Shown piece by piece: positions 53,901 to 60,782 of a DNA stretch of 64,000 nucleotides. The notes beneath the pieces were generated by a model. That model worked only from the letters and a program-made list of their open reading frames with translations, was not told the origin of the DNA and did no database searches. Position numbers and translations under genes: made by a program. Numbering within the stretch: position 1 is the stretch's first letter; each line of letters opens with the position of its first letter. The DNA lies in the NCBI GenBank assembly GCA_002436085.1, contig DIXT01000030.1, positions 65,260-129,259 of the forward strand, read 5' to 3'. The DNA comes from Anaerolineaceae bacterium UBA6073 (lineage in GTDB: Bacteria; Chloroflexota; Anaerolineae; Anaerolineales; Anaerolineaceae).

Positions 53901-56085
53901 GGCTCAGGACCCGACCAACAGTTTGCCCTACGACAACCTCTCCCAGGTCTGGTACACCGTCGTTCCGATGGAGCTGGGTGCTGCCCGCCTTGTGGCGGAA
54001 ATCACCGCCTCCACCGCGCCTGATGTGGACCTCTTCTGGGGCTTTGACGTCAATGGCGATGGTTTACCTCAGGCATCTGAGGAATATGACAACAGCGCGA
54101 CAGGAACTGCTTTCGAGTACCTGACCGAGTGGGGTTTCCCTGTTGGTTTCGATGATGTATGGATTTTGGTGCAAAACTGGCAGGGTTCCGGCGCCGCGAC
54201 GGATGCCATCACCCTCACCATCGGCAATGTGCCATATGCGCCGGCTGTTCCTGAGACCATGACCGTTGTGGGTCCTGAAACCAACGGTCCCGGCGTGCCG
54301 TTCACGCTGGATATCCTCTGGCACGACATTGACACCGAAGCAGGCGACCGCCTGTACGGCAGGATCGATGTGTATGCCGACGCGGAATACGAGACTGAAA
54401 TTGGCCTCACGCAGATGGATGTTGTGCGCGGCGCAGATGACGTGGTTAAGACCGCGGATGTGGCCAGCGCCGGGCCCGGCGATACCATCACCTACACGAT
54501 TGAGATCACCAACTACACCACCGACCCGATTGCGTACGAAATTAACGACGTTCTCCCTGCGGGCGTGACCTATGTACCCGGCTCCGTCACTGGCGGCGCC
54601 GTTTACGACGCAGGCACCAACGCAATCACCTGGAGCGGACCCGTGGCAGCCAGCTACCGCGATTATGTGGCAGCCACCAGCGCTGAGGACCCCAACTGTA
54701 CGCTTGCGATTATGGTGGACGGCGACCCGACCGATGATTACCTGGACTGGAAGACGACCTCCTATGGTTTCTCTGCCAATGCCAGCATCTCTGGCGACTC
54801 GTTCTGGTACGGCACCTTCAGCACATACGCCCCCTTCAATTTTTATGGAGTGGATTACGTCGGTATGGACTTTACCGCAGATGGCTTAACAGGCTGGGCA
54901 GCTGCTGTTTCAGCGGCAAATACCTCGATTCCAGATGCAACAGAACCGAATAACTTCATGGGTCTTTTCTGGGATGACTTTATTGTTCAATACGACGCAA
55001 CTAACAACTACGGCGTTTCGTTGGTTGGAGATGGTGCATCGTTTGCCACAATTGAGTATGATGATGTGCAGTTGAAAGCAGATACGACCAAGACCCTGGA
55101 TATGGAAGTCGGGTACTTCCTGCAGCCGGATGATAATCCGGGCGCGTACGAGATTGTTTTTGCTTACGACAACATCACCCCCGGTTTGTTCGCAGCAGCC
55201 TCCGGCACCATCGGTGTGGAAAACGTGGACGGCACGGTTGGTACGCTTGTCAGCTACAATGACACCGCCCTGACCATCGCGGACGGCTCCGCTATCTGCT
55301 TTGACTGGGCGCTCCTGCCTGCTCCGCCCGTGGTAATCACCTTCCAGGTAGTGGTAGATGAGGATGCTGTTACGGGTCCTTTGACCAACGTGGCACTGCA
55401 CATGACTGACCGGCTTGGCACGGTCGAAGAGGCGGCAACCGCAGTTGTAGATATTAATCTTCCACCTGTAGCGGTTAATGATATGTATCAAGCTATTGAA
55501 GAAACGACTTTGACCGTGGCTGCCCCAGGAGTATTATCGAACGATACCGATGTTGAGGGAGATTTCCTAACTGCTGCTTTAGTCGACGATGTAGAGCATG
55601 GCACGTTGGAATTAGAGTCCGATGGTTCGTTTGTCTACATCCCCGATCCGGACTACTATGGCGAAGACACATTTACGTATGTAGCCAATGATGGCTTTGC
55701 CGATTCAGATCCAGCTACGGTCACCATTACCATTAGCAATGTGAACGATAGTCCGGCTGCTGTGGACGACTTCTATGAGACGGATCAGGACACAACCCTG
55801 AATGTTACAGCTCCTGGCGTCCTAGAGAATGACGTCGATCCTGACCCAACTGACCAAATTCGGGCCGACCTTAAGACTGGTCCATTACATGGCAGCTTAA
55901 TCCTGAATGAAGATGGGTCCTTCACCTATGTTCCTCAGGCTGGCTTCTTTGGTACCGACAGTTTTGTTTACTATATGATCGCCACGCCAACTATTGGACC
56001 CGCATCTGCCTTTGTCGATGAGGCGTTGGTAACCATCGTAGTGAAACCTGCCCATACCCTCTACTTGCCATTGATATTGAAGTAA
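50911..56085 (+). CDS. secreted subtilisin-like serine protease, multidomain
   Basis: 1724 residues. Signal peptide (1-32), an I9-like propeptide (about 66-150, RYIVLFEGASL), then the S8 catalytic domain with Asp198 (ILDGGINFDHPSF), His267 (GHGSHTAS) and Ser592 (GTSMSSPH); a PA domain is inserted (about 410-530). Then a fibronectin-like domain, a MAM/CARDB-type region with YDCTQNQEGWLVSP, a DUF11 domain (VVKTADVASAGPGDTITYTIEI part), and two cadherin-like/VCBS domains (VLSNDTDVEGD, VLENDVDPDP). It ends HTLYLPLILK, a tail I associate with secreted Chloroflexota proteins. Likely degrades external protein. Terminator follows. Confidence 0.9.
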   Translation: MRSKTIRILALIIVLAMIASPVSGLRLNTVEAQGGLPGRSDLVPTGHTPVDKYSAVDAGDVVDKTEVSRYIVLFEGASLSRAKGSAGINSIEGQNYLDSLAVNRQTMLTKAESLLGRSIQVRYIYDVILNGVSVELSAQEAEELQSLPGIRKVLKDQDYTYTTDAGPEWIGAGDIWDGTAVPAAVGTKGEGVLVGILDGGINFDHPSFSDTPDDGFVYSWTGDYLGVCAPAGDPDYADACNDKVVGAWSYTYDAPSDFVTPEDAEGHGSHTASTVAGNFVDVDFYGTEVTISGVAPHAQIIAYDVCYPTPSGGQCAGEDSVAAVQQAILDGVDVINYSISGGEYPYSDGVELAFLDATAAGVTVSTSAGNSGPGAATVAHRSPWLLSTAATSHNRKFTSEVDFSNPLYENILTLAGENPFTTDVINSDVIYAGENSGNDLGCVAFPAEFFKDSIALIKRGTCTFSEKILNAEAAGAAGVLLFTDDRAPVAPGVSGTTIPGVMLDIPGTVGDALAAWVASTADENVSISAFGALHSDDYADIMADFSSRGPNTTFDVLKPDIAAPGLEILAAVADGTIAPSPEYELDLYQGTSMSSPHDAGAAALLTALHPDWTPAEIKSALMLTAYDMLLKEDKTTAADPFDIGAGRIQLEMAGLTGLVMDESIDNYEAADPDLGGDVRTLNTASVYNSACVGECSWTRTFTSVADLPAAYTVFAPDWITVAPASFTINPGASQEITITADISAYEPGEWIFANIEFLTDSTFAAGDPVVALSQDFTEATFPPTGWAIYDIDTGDPSPSNWARATDQSSSAPASAKHQYDCTQNQEGWLVSPQIAIPADGITFLSFKQRGYYVVDLVYHGIMVSTGSGDPTAGAFVELAQPADPPEDAWSTTPISVDLSAYAGQSIYVAFKYTGDCADDWWVDDILVATLQAGAPISDVAIPAAVLPAAGNLPALAKFETHRDAGGDTLEDLVAVEITDLTVDKYGWAKGELNEIQLAQDPTNSLPYDNLSQVWYTVVPMELGAARLVAEITASTAPDVDLFWGFDVNGDGLPQASEEYDNSATGTAFEYLTEWGFPVGFDDVWILVQNWQGSGAATDAITLTIGNVPYAPAVPETMTVVGPETNGPGVPFTLDILWHDIDTEAGDRLYGRIDVYADAEYETEIGLTQMDVVRGADDVVKTADVASAGPGDTITYTIEITNYTTDPIAYEINDVLPAGVTYVPGSVTGGAVYDAGTNAITWSGPVAASYRDYVAATSAEDPNCTLAIMVDGDPTDDYLDWKTTSYGFSANASISGDSFWYGTFSTYAPFNFYGVDYVGMDFTADGLTGWAAAVSAANTSIPDATEPNNFMGLFWDDFIVQYDATNNYGVSLVGDGASFATIEYDDVQLKADTTKTLDMEVGYFLQPDDNPGAYEIVFAYDNITPGLFAAASGTIGVENVDGTVGTLVSYNDTALTIADGSAICFDWALLPAPPVVITFQVVVDEDAVTGPLTNVALHMTDRLGTVEEAATAVVDINLPPVAVNDMYQAIEETTLTVAAPGVLSNDTDVEGDFLTAALVDDVEHGTLELESDGSFVYIPDPDYYGEDTFTYVANDGFADSDPATVTITISNVNDSPAAVDDFYETDQDTTLNVTAPGVLENDVDPDPTDQIRADLKTGPLHGSLILNEDGSFTYVPQAGFFGTDSFVYYMIATPTIGPASAFVDEALVTIVVKPAHTLYLPLILK

Positions 56086-56108
56086 GCCTTAGCAGTAGTT
56101 TTACACAT

Positions 56109-56137
56109 AGAGCCCGCCCTAAAAGCGGGCTCTTTCT
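56109..56137 (+). terminator. Rho-independent terminator of the protease gene
   Basis: AGAGCCCGC / GCGGGCTCT, 9-bp stem, seven-base loop, then TTCTATT. Confidence 0.85.
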
Positions 56138-56253
56138 ATTGTCGGCTAACCAGGAGCAAAAAAAATTGTAGACTATAGAAACCGGTTCGTCTTTGCGAGC
56201 CGTTTTGCCGCGGAACTATATTCCAACTTTGGTCTATGTAAGCAAAATGGCGT

Positions 56254-56282
56254 GGCATAGCGAAGCATCCCTTGTGGAATCT
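56254..56282 (+). repeat. left 29-bp inverted repeat
   Basis: Perfect inverted copy of 57017-57045. It also forms the right part of a palindromic unit with GCCGTTTTGC (56200) / GCAAAATGGC (56242). Confidence 0.85.
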
Positions 56283-56323
56283 GCCTGTATTTCAGTAACA
56301 ATCTCGCCTTGGTAGAAGTTCGG

Positions 56324-56419
56324 TCACTACGAGACCCAGCCTTGCCTTCGCTGCGAGACCCCACTTTGGTGTCACTGAGAGACCAAGCCTTGCAGTCGCT
56401 GCGAGACCCTTTGCCATTA
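56324..56419 (+). repeat. four tandem 24-bp units
   Basis: Units begin at 56324, 56348, 56372 and 56396, each with TC(A/G)CTxxGAGACC followed by a variable end. In frame they would read SLRDPxL; no ribosome site or long frame supports translation. Confidence 0.75.
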
Positions 56420-56459
56420 ACCCGGTGGAGTGCAATTTCCAAATCTATGGCAAAGGGTC
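56405..56459 (+). repeat. palindromic unit with perfect 13-bp arms
   Basis: GACCCTTTGCCAT and ATGGCAAAGGGTC separated by 29 bases. A related unit lies at 35485-35553. Followed by GTGGCAGTCTGC as there. Confidence 0.85.
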
Positions 56460-56547
56460 GTGGCAGTCTGCCTGTTAGCTGTCAGGGCAATCGCTGAGCT
56501 GACAAATTGGCAGTCTGCCTTTCCAATCCCGGATAGAATTGAGCATC

Positions 56548-56841
56548 ATGGGTTACGAATCTAATTGTGTTTATATCATGTCCACTTTTGATAACAAAGT
56601 GCTCTACACTGGCGTAACCAACGATCTTTTACGCAGAGTCGCGCAGCACAGGCAAGGGACAGGAAGCACCTTCACCAGTAAATTCAAAGTTTACAAACTG
56701 GTTTACTTTGAATGCGGTGGTGATATTATGTCCGCTATTAATCGGGAAAAGCAAATCAAAGCAAGGTCCAGGGCGTATAAGGACAAGCTCATTAAGTCAA
56801 TCAATCCGGAAATGAAAGACCTCGCTGAAGACTGGTACTGA
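56548..56841 (+). CDS. GIY-YIG nuclease family protein
   Basis: 97 residues, a single GIY-YIG domain: NCVYIMS (GIY-type strand), VLYTGVTNDLLRRVAQH (YIG-type motif reading YTG, with the catalytic Arg helix), VYKLVYFE and the downstream INREKQIKARSRAYKDKLI with the Glu used for metal binding. No DNA-binding domain attached. The ATG at 56548 is preferred; a TTG nine bases earlier is in frame. Intact and bracketed by 29-bp inverted repeats. Single-domain relatives are common, function mostly unknown. Confidence 0.85.
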   Translation: MGYESNCVYIMSTFDNKVLYTGVTNDLLRRVAQHRQGTGSTFTSKFKVYKLVYFECGGDIMSAINREKQIKARSRAYKDKLIKSINPEMKDLAEDWY

Positions 56842-56885
56842 TACAGCATGATTGGATTTGGACAGAAATTGCTTAAAGGCAGATT

Positions 56886-56955
56886 GCCGCGCCCCCTTGC
56901 TGTTGTTTCTGCTTTCGCTTTATGCTCCCAGCGGGGGCTCGCAACGACAAACTCA
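56886..56955 (+). repeat. palindromic unit with GC-rich arms
   Basis: GCCGCGCCCCCTTGCTG and CCAGCGGGGGCTCGCAACGAC (quoted in parts of under 21 bases); a related arm recurs at 57043-57058. Same family style as the other units of the island. Confidence 0.55.
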
Positions 56956-56964
56956 AGATGGTCA

Positions 56965-57045
56965 TGGCACTGCGAAGCGTCCCTTGCGGAGTCTGCATTT
57001 AAAAAGAGATCAAGGTAGATTCCACAAGGGATGCTTCGCTATGCC
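56965..57045 (+). repeat. long hairpin containing the right 29-bp inverted repeat
   Basis: 56965-56993 is a diverged direct copy of the left 29-mer and pairs with 57017-57045 to form a hairpin of about 25 bp with a few mismatches. Bases 57046-57120 hold another related half unit (CGAGGGCTCGCAAAGAC). Confidence 0.75.
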
Positions 57046-57244
57046 GCGCCCCCTTCCCGTGCTTCTAAGCTTCGTGCAACTCCGGCAGCGAGGGCTCGCA
57101 AAGACTGACTTTCCGCCACGATGATTCCGGGCAGTCTTGTGAACGCTCTCGCCAGAAGAGTTTCTGAAATTCAGTCCGAAATCAAAAAAAAACCGCTTTC
57201 TGCGGATTTGTTACCGCTTTGTAACCGCCCTGTAATCCCCTTGT

Positions 57245-57271
57245 GTTAATAATTGATTATCAAATATTAAC
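57245..57271. promoter_or_regulatory. 27-bp near-perfect palindrome, operator candidate for the acyl-CoA operon
   Basis: Arms begin GTTAATA and end TATTAAC; inside is TTGAT-T-ATCAA. Twelve of thirteen base pairs match. It covers a possible promoter (TTGTGT at 57241, TATTAA at 57265, spacer 18) and ends 33 bases before the SDR start. Size and symmetry suit a TetR- or FadR-type regulator; none is encoded next to it. Confidence 0.7.
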
Positions 57272-57304
57272 TTGGGTAATTCCCGCGTTTTAAAGGAGAT
57301 CAGC

Positions 57305-58063
57305 ATGCGTTTGAAGGATAGAGTTTGTATCGTAACTGGCGGCGCCGCAGGCATCGGAAAAGCCACCGCGCTCAAGTTCGCTCAGGAAGGCGCGAAAGTC
57401 GTTATCTGTGATGTGAATGAAGAAGCCGGAAACGCGTTCGTGAAAGAACTCGGCGAAGGCGCGAGTTTTTATAAAGTGAATGTGGTCAACCGGCAGGAAG
57501 TGCAGACCTGGATTGATGACGTGGCGGCAAAGTACGGACGCATCGATGTCCTCATCAACAACGCCGGCATCACCCGCGACGCGCAGTTTGTCAAGTTTAA
57601 GGAAGGCGAGCTGGTCGGTCAAATGAGCGAAGAAGCCTTCGACATGGTTATCGCGGTCAATCTGAAGGGCGTCTTCAACTGCGCGCAGGCTGTTGCGCCG
57701 TACATGATCAAGGCTGGCGGCGGCGTTATCGTGAGCGCTTCTTCTGTGGTCGGTCTCTACGGCAACTTTGGCCAGACCAATTACGCTGCCACCAAGTTCG
57801 GCGTCATTGGCATGACCAAGACCTGGGCGCGCGAGCTGGGCAAGTACAAAATCCGCGTCAACGCGGTCTGCCCAGGTTTCATCCTCACCGACATGGTTCT
57901 GAAGATGCCGGAAAACGTGCTGGCAGCTATGGCAGCCAAATCCCCGCTCGGCCGTTTGGGCACGCCGGAAGAGATCGCCAATACCTACCTGTGGCTGGCA
58001 AGCGATGAGTCCTCCTACGTTCATGGCACCGCCATCAGCGTAGACGGTGGGGTCATCCCCTAA
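57305..58063 (+). CDS. short-chain dehydrogenase, FabG-like
   Basis: 252 residues. NAD(P)-binding TGGAAGIG at 11-18, NNAG at about 90-93, catalytic Ser in VSASSVVG, Tyr160 and Lys164 in YAATK, and C-terminal VDGGVIP. Reduces or oxidises a 3-hydroxyacyl/3-oxoacyl thioester. ATG at 57305 follows AGGAG; the open frame upstream to 57272 lies next to the palindrome and is rejected. First gene of the acyl-CoA operon, 29 bases before the KAS III-like gene. Confidence 0.88.
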   Translation: MRLKDRVCIVTGGAAGIGKATALKFAQEGAKVVICDVNEEAGNAFVKELGEGASFYKVNVVNRQEVQTWIDDVAAKYGRIDVLINNAGITRDAQFVKFKEGELVGQMSEEAFDMVIAVNLKGVFNCAQAVAPYMIKAGGGVIVSASSVVGLYGNFGQTNYAATKFGVIGMTKTWARELGKYKIRVNAVCPGFILTDMVLKMPENVLAAMAAKSPLGRLGTPEEIANTYLWLASDESSYVHGTAISVDGGVIP

Positions 58064-58092
58064 ACCAACGGGCAAAGCGACAGGAGATCAGC

Positions 58093-59100
58093 ATGGCACG
58101 TTACGCGACAATTCTTGGCACAGGGCACTATCTCCCTGAGAACGAAATCACCAATGCCACCTTTGCGGAGTGGATGGGCGCGGTCAGCCCCAAACTCGCC
58201 GAAGTAGTGGGCAAATTTGAGGCAAGCAGCGGCATCAAAACCCGTTTTTACGCTCCGGATGACTGGGCGACTTCAGACCTGGCGGTGGAAGCCGGGAAAA
58301 AAGCGCTTGAGGATGCTGGCATCAGCCCCGAACAGGTGGATCTGGTCCTTGTCGGCACCGACAGCCCGGATTACATCACGCCGGCTACTTCGGTGGTTGT
58401 GCAGCACAAGCTTGGCTGTGTCAATGCCGGTACCTGGGATATTGGCTGCGCCTGCGCGTCTTTTCCGACGGGTTTGGCGCAGGCTGCCGGGATGATTGCT
58501 AGCAATCCAAACTTGAAGTACATCCTGGTGATTGGCGCTTACATGATGCACAAGCTTGCGGATGTAAAACACGACATCACCGCCTTCTTCTACGGTGACG
58601 GCGCGGGCGCGGCGGTGGTCGGTGTTTCGGACAAACCCGGCTTTGTGTCCTGCTCTATCAAGGCGGATGGCTCCTACCACAAGCATTGGGGTATCTACTC
58701 CGGCGGCACCTACGAACCCGCCACGGTGGAAAGCGTGGAAGCTGGACGCACCAAGGTGAAACTGTTGACGCCCTTCCCGCCCACGGTCAATCATGAAGGT
58801 TGGCCGGCCCGCGCGCGCGAATGCGCGGCTAACGGCGGTTTCAAAATTGAAGATGTCGACTTCGTCATTTTCACCCAGGTGAATGTGAACAGCATCAAAC
58901 TGGTGATGGAAAACCTTGGTCTCCCGATTGAAAGAGCGCATTGGGTGATGGACAAATGGGGCTACACCGGTTCCGCTTGCCTGCCAATTGCCTTCGACGA
59001 CGCCCGTAAACTGGGCAAGATAAAATCCGGCGATTTGGTCCTCTTTGTCGGCTCCGGCGTGGGTTACAACCAGGCTGCGACCGCTTACATCATGCCTTAG
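58093..59100 (+). CDS. KAS III (FabH)-like protein lacking the catalytic His and Asn
   Basis: 335 residues with thiolase fold. The nucleophile Cys is kept (C121 in DIGCACASF), as are SSGIKTR and the GDGAGAAVVG strand. The FabH His in PHQAN is replaced: the segment reads FTQVN with T261. The Asn of GNTSAA is replaced by Tyr: GYTGSA with Y291. It should still load an acyl group on Cys but is unlikely to do ordinary decarboxylating condensation; acyl transfer or HMG-synthase-like chemistry is possible. AGGAG precedes ATG. Sits between SDR and CoA-transferase genes. Confidence 0.82.
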   Translation: MARYATILGTGHYLPENEITNATFAEWMGAVSPKLAEVVGKFEASSGIKTRFYAPDDWATSDLAVEAGKKALEDAGISPEQVDLVLVGTDSPDYITPATSVVVQHKLGCVNAGTWDIGCACASFPTGLAQAAGMIASNPNLKYILVIGAYMMHKLADVKHDITAFFYGDGAGAAVVGVSDKPGFVSCSIKADGSYHKHWGIYSGGTYEPATVESVEAGRTKVKLLTPFPPTVNHEGWPARARECAANGGFKIEDVDFVIFTQVNVNSIKLVMENLGLPIERAHWVMDKWGYTGSACLPIAFDDARKLGKIKSGDLVLFVGSGVGYNQAATAYIMP

Positions 59101-59114
59101 CTTAAAGAGGATTT

Positions 59115-60434
59115 ATGGCCGCCCTGGACGAATACAAAGCCAAACGAGTCAGCCTGGAAGAGGCCGTCTCCAAAATACAATCGCACCAGACTGTCTGCGT
59201 GGCTATGGCTGGCGCCGAACCCCCCGGCTTGCTCGAGGAGCTGGGAAGGCAGGCGCCGCGCCTGGAAGATGTGACCACCTGGACCTGCCTACCGATGCGT
59301 GCGTACGACGCGTTCACGAAACCGGAGATGGAAGGCCGCATCTTTAACGAGAACTGGTTCTACGGCGCGCCGGACCGCAAGGTGCACCCGGAAGGGCGGG
59401 TATCGTACACCCCTAACAATCTGCACTCAGCCGCGGTGGATAAGCTTCATTCCACGCATAACCACGTAGATGTTTACATTGGCACCGCAACCCCGCCCAA
59501 CGCGGAAGGGTATATGTCTCTCTCTTTGGGCAATGTCTACGAGAAGGACATAGTGGAAGTCGCTGACCTGGTCATCCTGGAAATCAATGAAAACATGCCC
59601 TGGACGTATGGGGATAACCTGGTGCATATCTCCGAGGTAGACCTGCTGGTTGAGAACCACGTGCAGCTTCCGATGCTGGCCAAAGAGGAATCAACGGATA
59701 TCGAACGCATGATCGGGGGGCATATTGCTGACTTGATTGAGGACGGCGCCACATTGCAGCTTGGCATCGGCGGCATTCCCAACACGATTGCTTCCTTCCT
59801 CGGATCCCGAAAAGACCTGGGACTGCACACGGAAATGTTTGTGGACGGGATGGTGGACCTTTTCCAGGCTGGAATCGTCACAAACCGCCGCAAGACGCTG
59901 CACCCCGGCAAAATGGTTGCAACATTCGCGCTGGGCACCCAGAAGTTATACGATTTCATCAACCACAACCCCGATGTTGAAATCCTGCGCGGCAAGTACG
60001 TCAACGACCCCTATGTGGTCGGTCAGAACTACCGCATGATCAGCGTCAACACCGCCATCCAGGTGGACATCCTGGGGCAGGTATGCTCCCAGAGCCTGGG
60101 AGTGCGGCAGTTCAGCGGCACGGGCGGCCAGGCGGATACCCACCGCGGCGCGCAGATGTCCGACGGCGGGCGCGGCATCATCGCGCTGCGTTCCACCGCT
60201 AAAAACGGCACCATTTCCACCATCGTACCGACGCTCGCGCCGGGCTCCGGTGTGACCGTGACCAGCCAGGACGTGGATACCATCGTGACCGAGTACGGCA
60301 TTGCGGAGCTGCGCGGGCTGAGCGTCAAGAATCGCATGGAAGCCCTGATCAAGATCGCGCATCCCGATTTCCGCGAGTCCATTCGCGAAGAAGCGCACCG
60401 CCTGGGCATCGTGCCCGACAAGCGTTATCACTAA
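59115..60434 (+). CDS. acetyl-CoA hydrolase/CoA-transferase family protein
   Basis: 439 residues, the length of 4-hydroxybutyrate CoA-transferases. It has GAEPPGLLEEL in the N-terminal Rossmann domain, LQLGIGGIPNTIASFL near 215-230, the catalytic Glu in LHTEMFVDG at about residue 239, and the C-terminal QFSGTGGQADTHRGAQMS and AELRGLS. Moves CoA between short-chain acids and acyl-CoA; exact donor unknown. AGAGGA before ATG, 14 bases after the KAS-like gene. Confidence 0.88.
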   Translation: MAALDEYKAKRVSLEEAVSKIQSHQTVCVAMAGAEPPGLLEELGRQAPRLEDVTTWTCLPMRAYDAFTKPEMEGRIFNENWFYGAPDRKVHPEGRVSYTPNNLHSAAVDKLHSTHNHVDVYIGTATPPNAEGYMSLSLGNVYEKDIVEVADLVILEINENMPWTYGDNLVHISEVDLLVENHVQLPMLAKEESTDIERMIGGHIADLIEDGATLQLGIGGIPNTIASFLGSRKDLGLHTEMFVDGMVDLFQAGIVTNRRKTLHPGKMVATFALGTQKLYDFINHNPDVEILRGKYVNDPYVVGQNYRMISVNTAIQVDILGQVCSQSLGVRQFSGTGGQADTHRGAQMSDGGRGIIALRSTAKNGTISTIVPTLAPGSGVTVTSQDVDTIVTEYGIAELRGLSVKNRMEALIKIAHPDFRESIREEAHRLGIVPDKRYH

Positions 60435-60456
60435 GGCTTGAGGAATGGAGAGAAAC

Positions 60457-60768
60457 ATGCATGATTTGATTGGTACCTGGGCACAAATTGATGGACAGCC
60501 CTATCCTGGGCTTGCGTTCAGTTTTGAGCCCGATGGAACGTTCAGCGCTGTGTACGAGCTGATGAGCATCAGTTCCGCGGGCACCTACAAAACCGAAGGC
60601 GAGCTGATTGAAATGAATCAGACCCAGCACAGCTTTGGTTTGGTCGGTCTGTTCGTCGGGCGATACAAGGTGGAAGGCAGCCGTTTACTGTTGAACGTGG
60701 TCGCCGCGGGTGCGCAGGAGCGCCCTTCGGATTTGAACGGCGCAGTTGTTTACGAAAAACTAACATAG
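60457..60768 (+). CDS. small beta-rich protein of unknown function
   Basis: 103 residues, LIGTWAQIDGQPYPGLAFSFEPDGTFSAVY ... GTYKTEGELIEM (quoted in parts), alternating strands like a small lipocalin-type barrel (GTW start, later Y-K-V-E-G-S-R-L-L-L strand). GGAGAG before ATG at 60457; a Met four codons earlier is less likely. Located inside the acyl-CoA operon, 14 bases before the thiolase gene. Might bind an acyl ligand; this is a guess from fold and place. Confidence 0.6.
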   Translation: MHDLIGTWAQIDGQPYPGLAFSFEPDGTFSAVYELMSISSAGTYKTEGELIEMNQTQHSFGLVGLFVGRYKVEGSRLLLNVVAAGAQERPSDLNGAVVYEKLT

Positions 60769-60782
60769 GTAAAGGACAAAGC

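Larger units (their letters stand above)
56254..57045. mobile_element. GIY-YIG gene bracketed by perfect 29-bp inverted repeats
   Basis: The 29 bases at 56254-56282 (starting GGCATAGCGAAGC) are exactly the reverse complement of 57017-57045. The 792-bp interval holds one gene, the GIY-YIG nuclease, and several further palindromic units. This looks like a small mobile element or a cluster of dispersed palindromes with a partner nuclease. No target duplication is evident at the outer ends. Confidence 0.55.

Noticed and set aside
56309..56497. Protein made of SLRDP repeats in the tandem 24-bp units
   Set aside because: No ribosome site, both strands open only because the unit length is a multiple of three; it is a DNA repeat.
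56324..57120. CRISPR array
   Set aside because: Units are adjacent or palindromic with unequal spacing and no constant repeat/variable spacer pattern; no cas genes.
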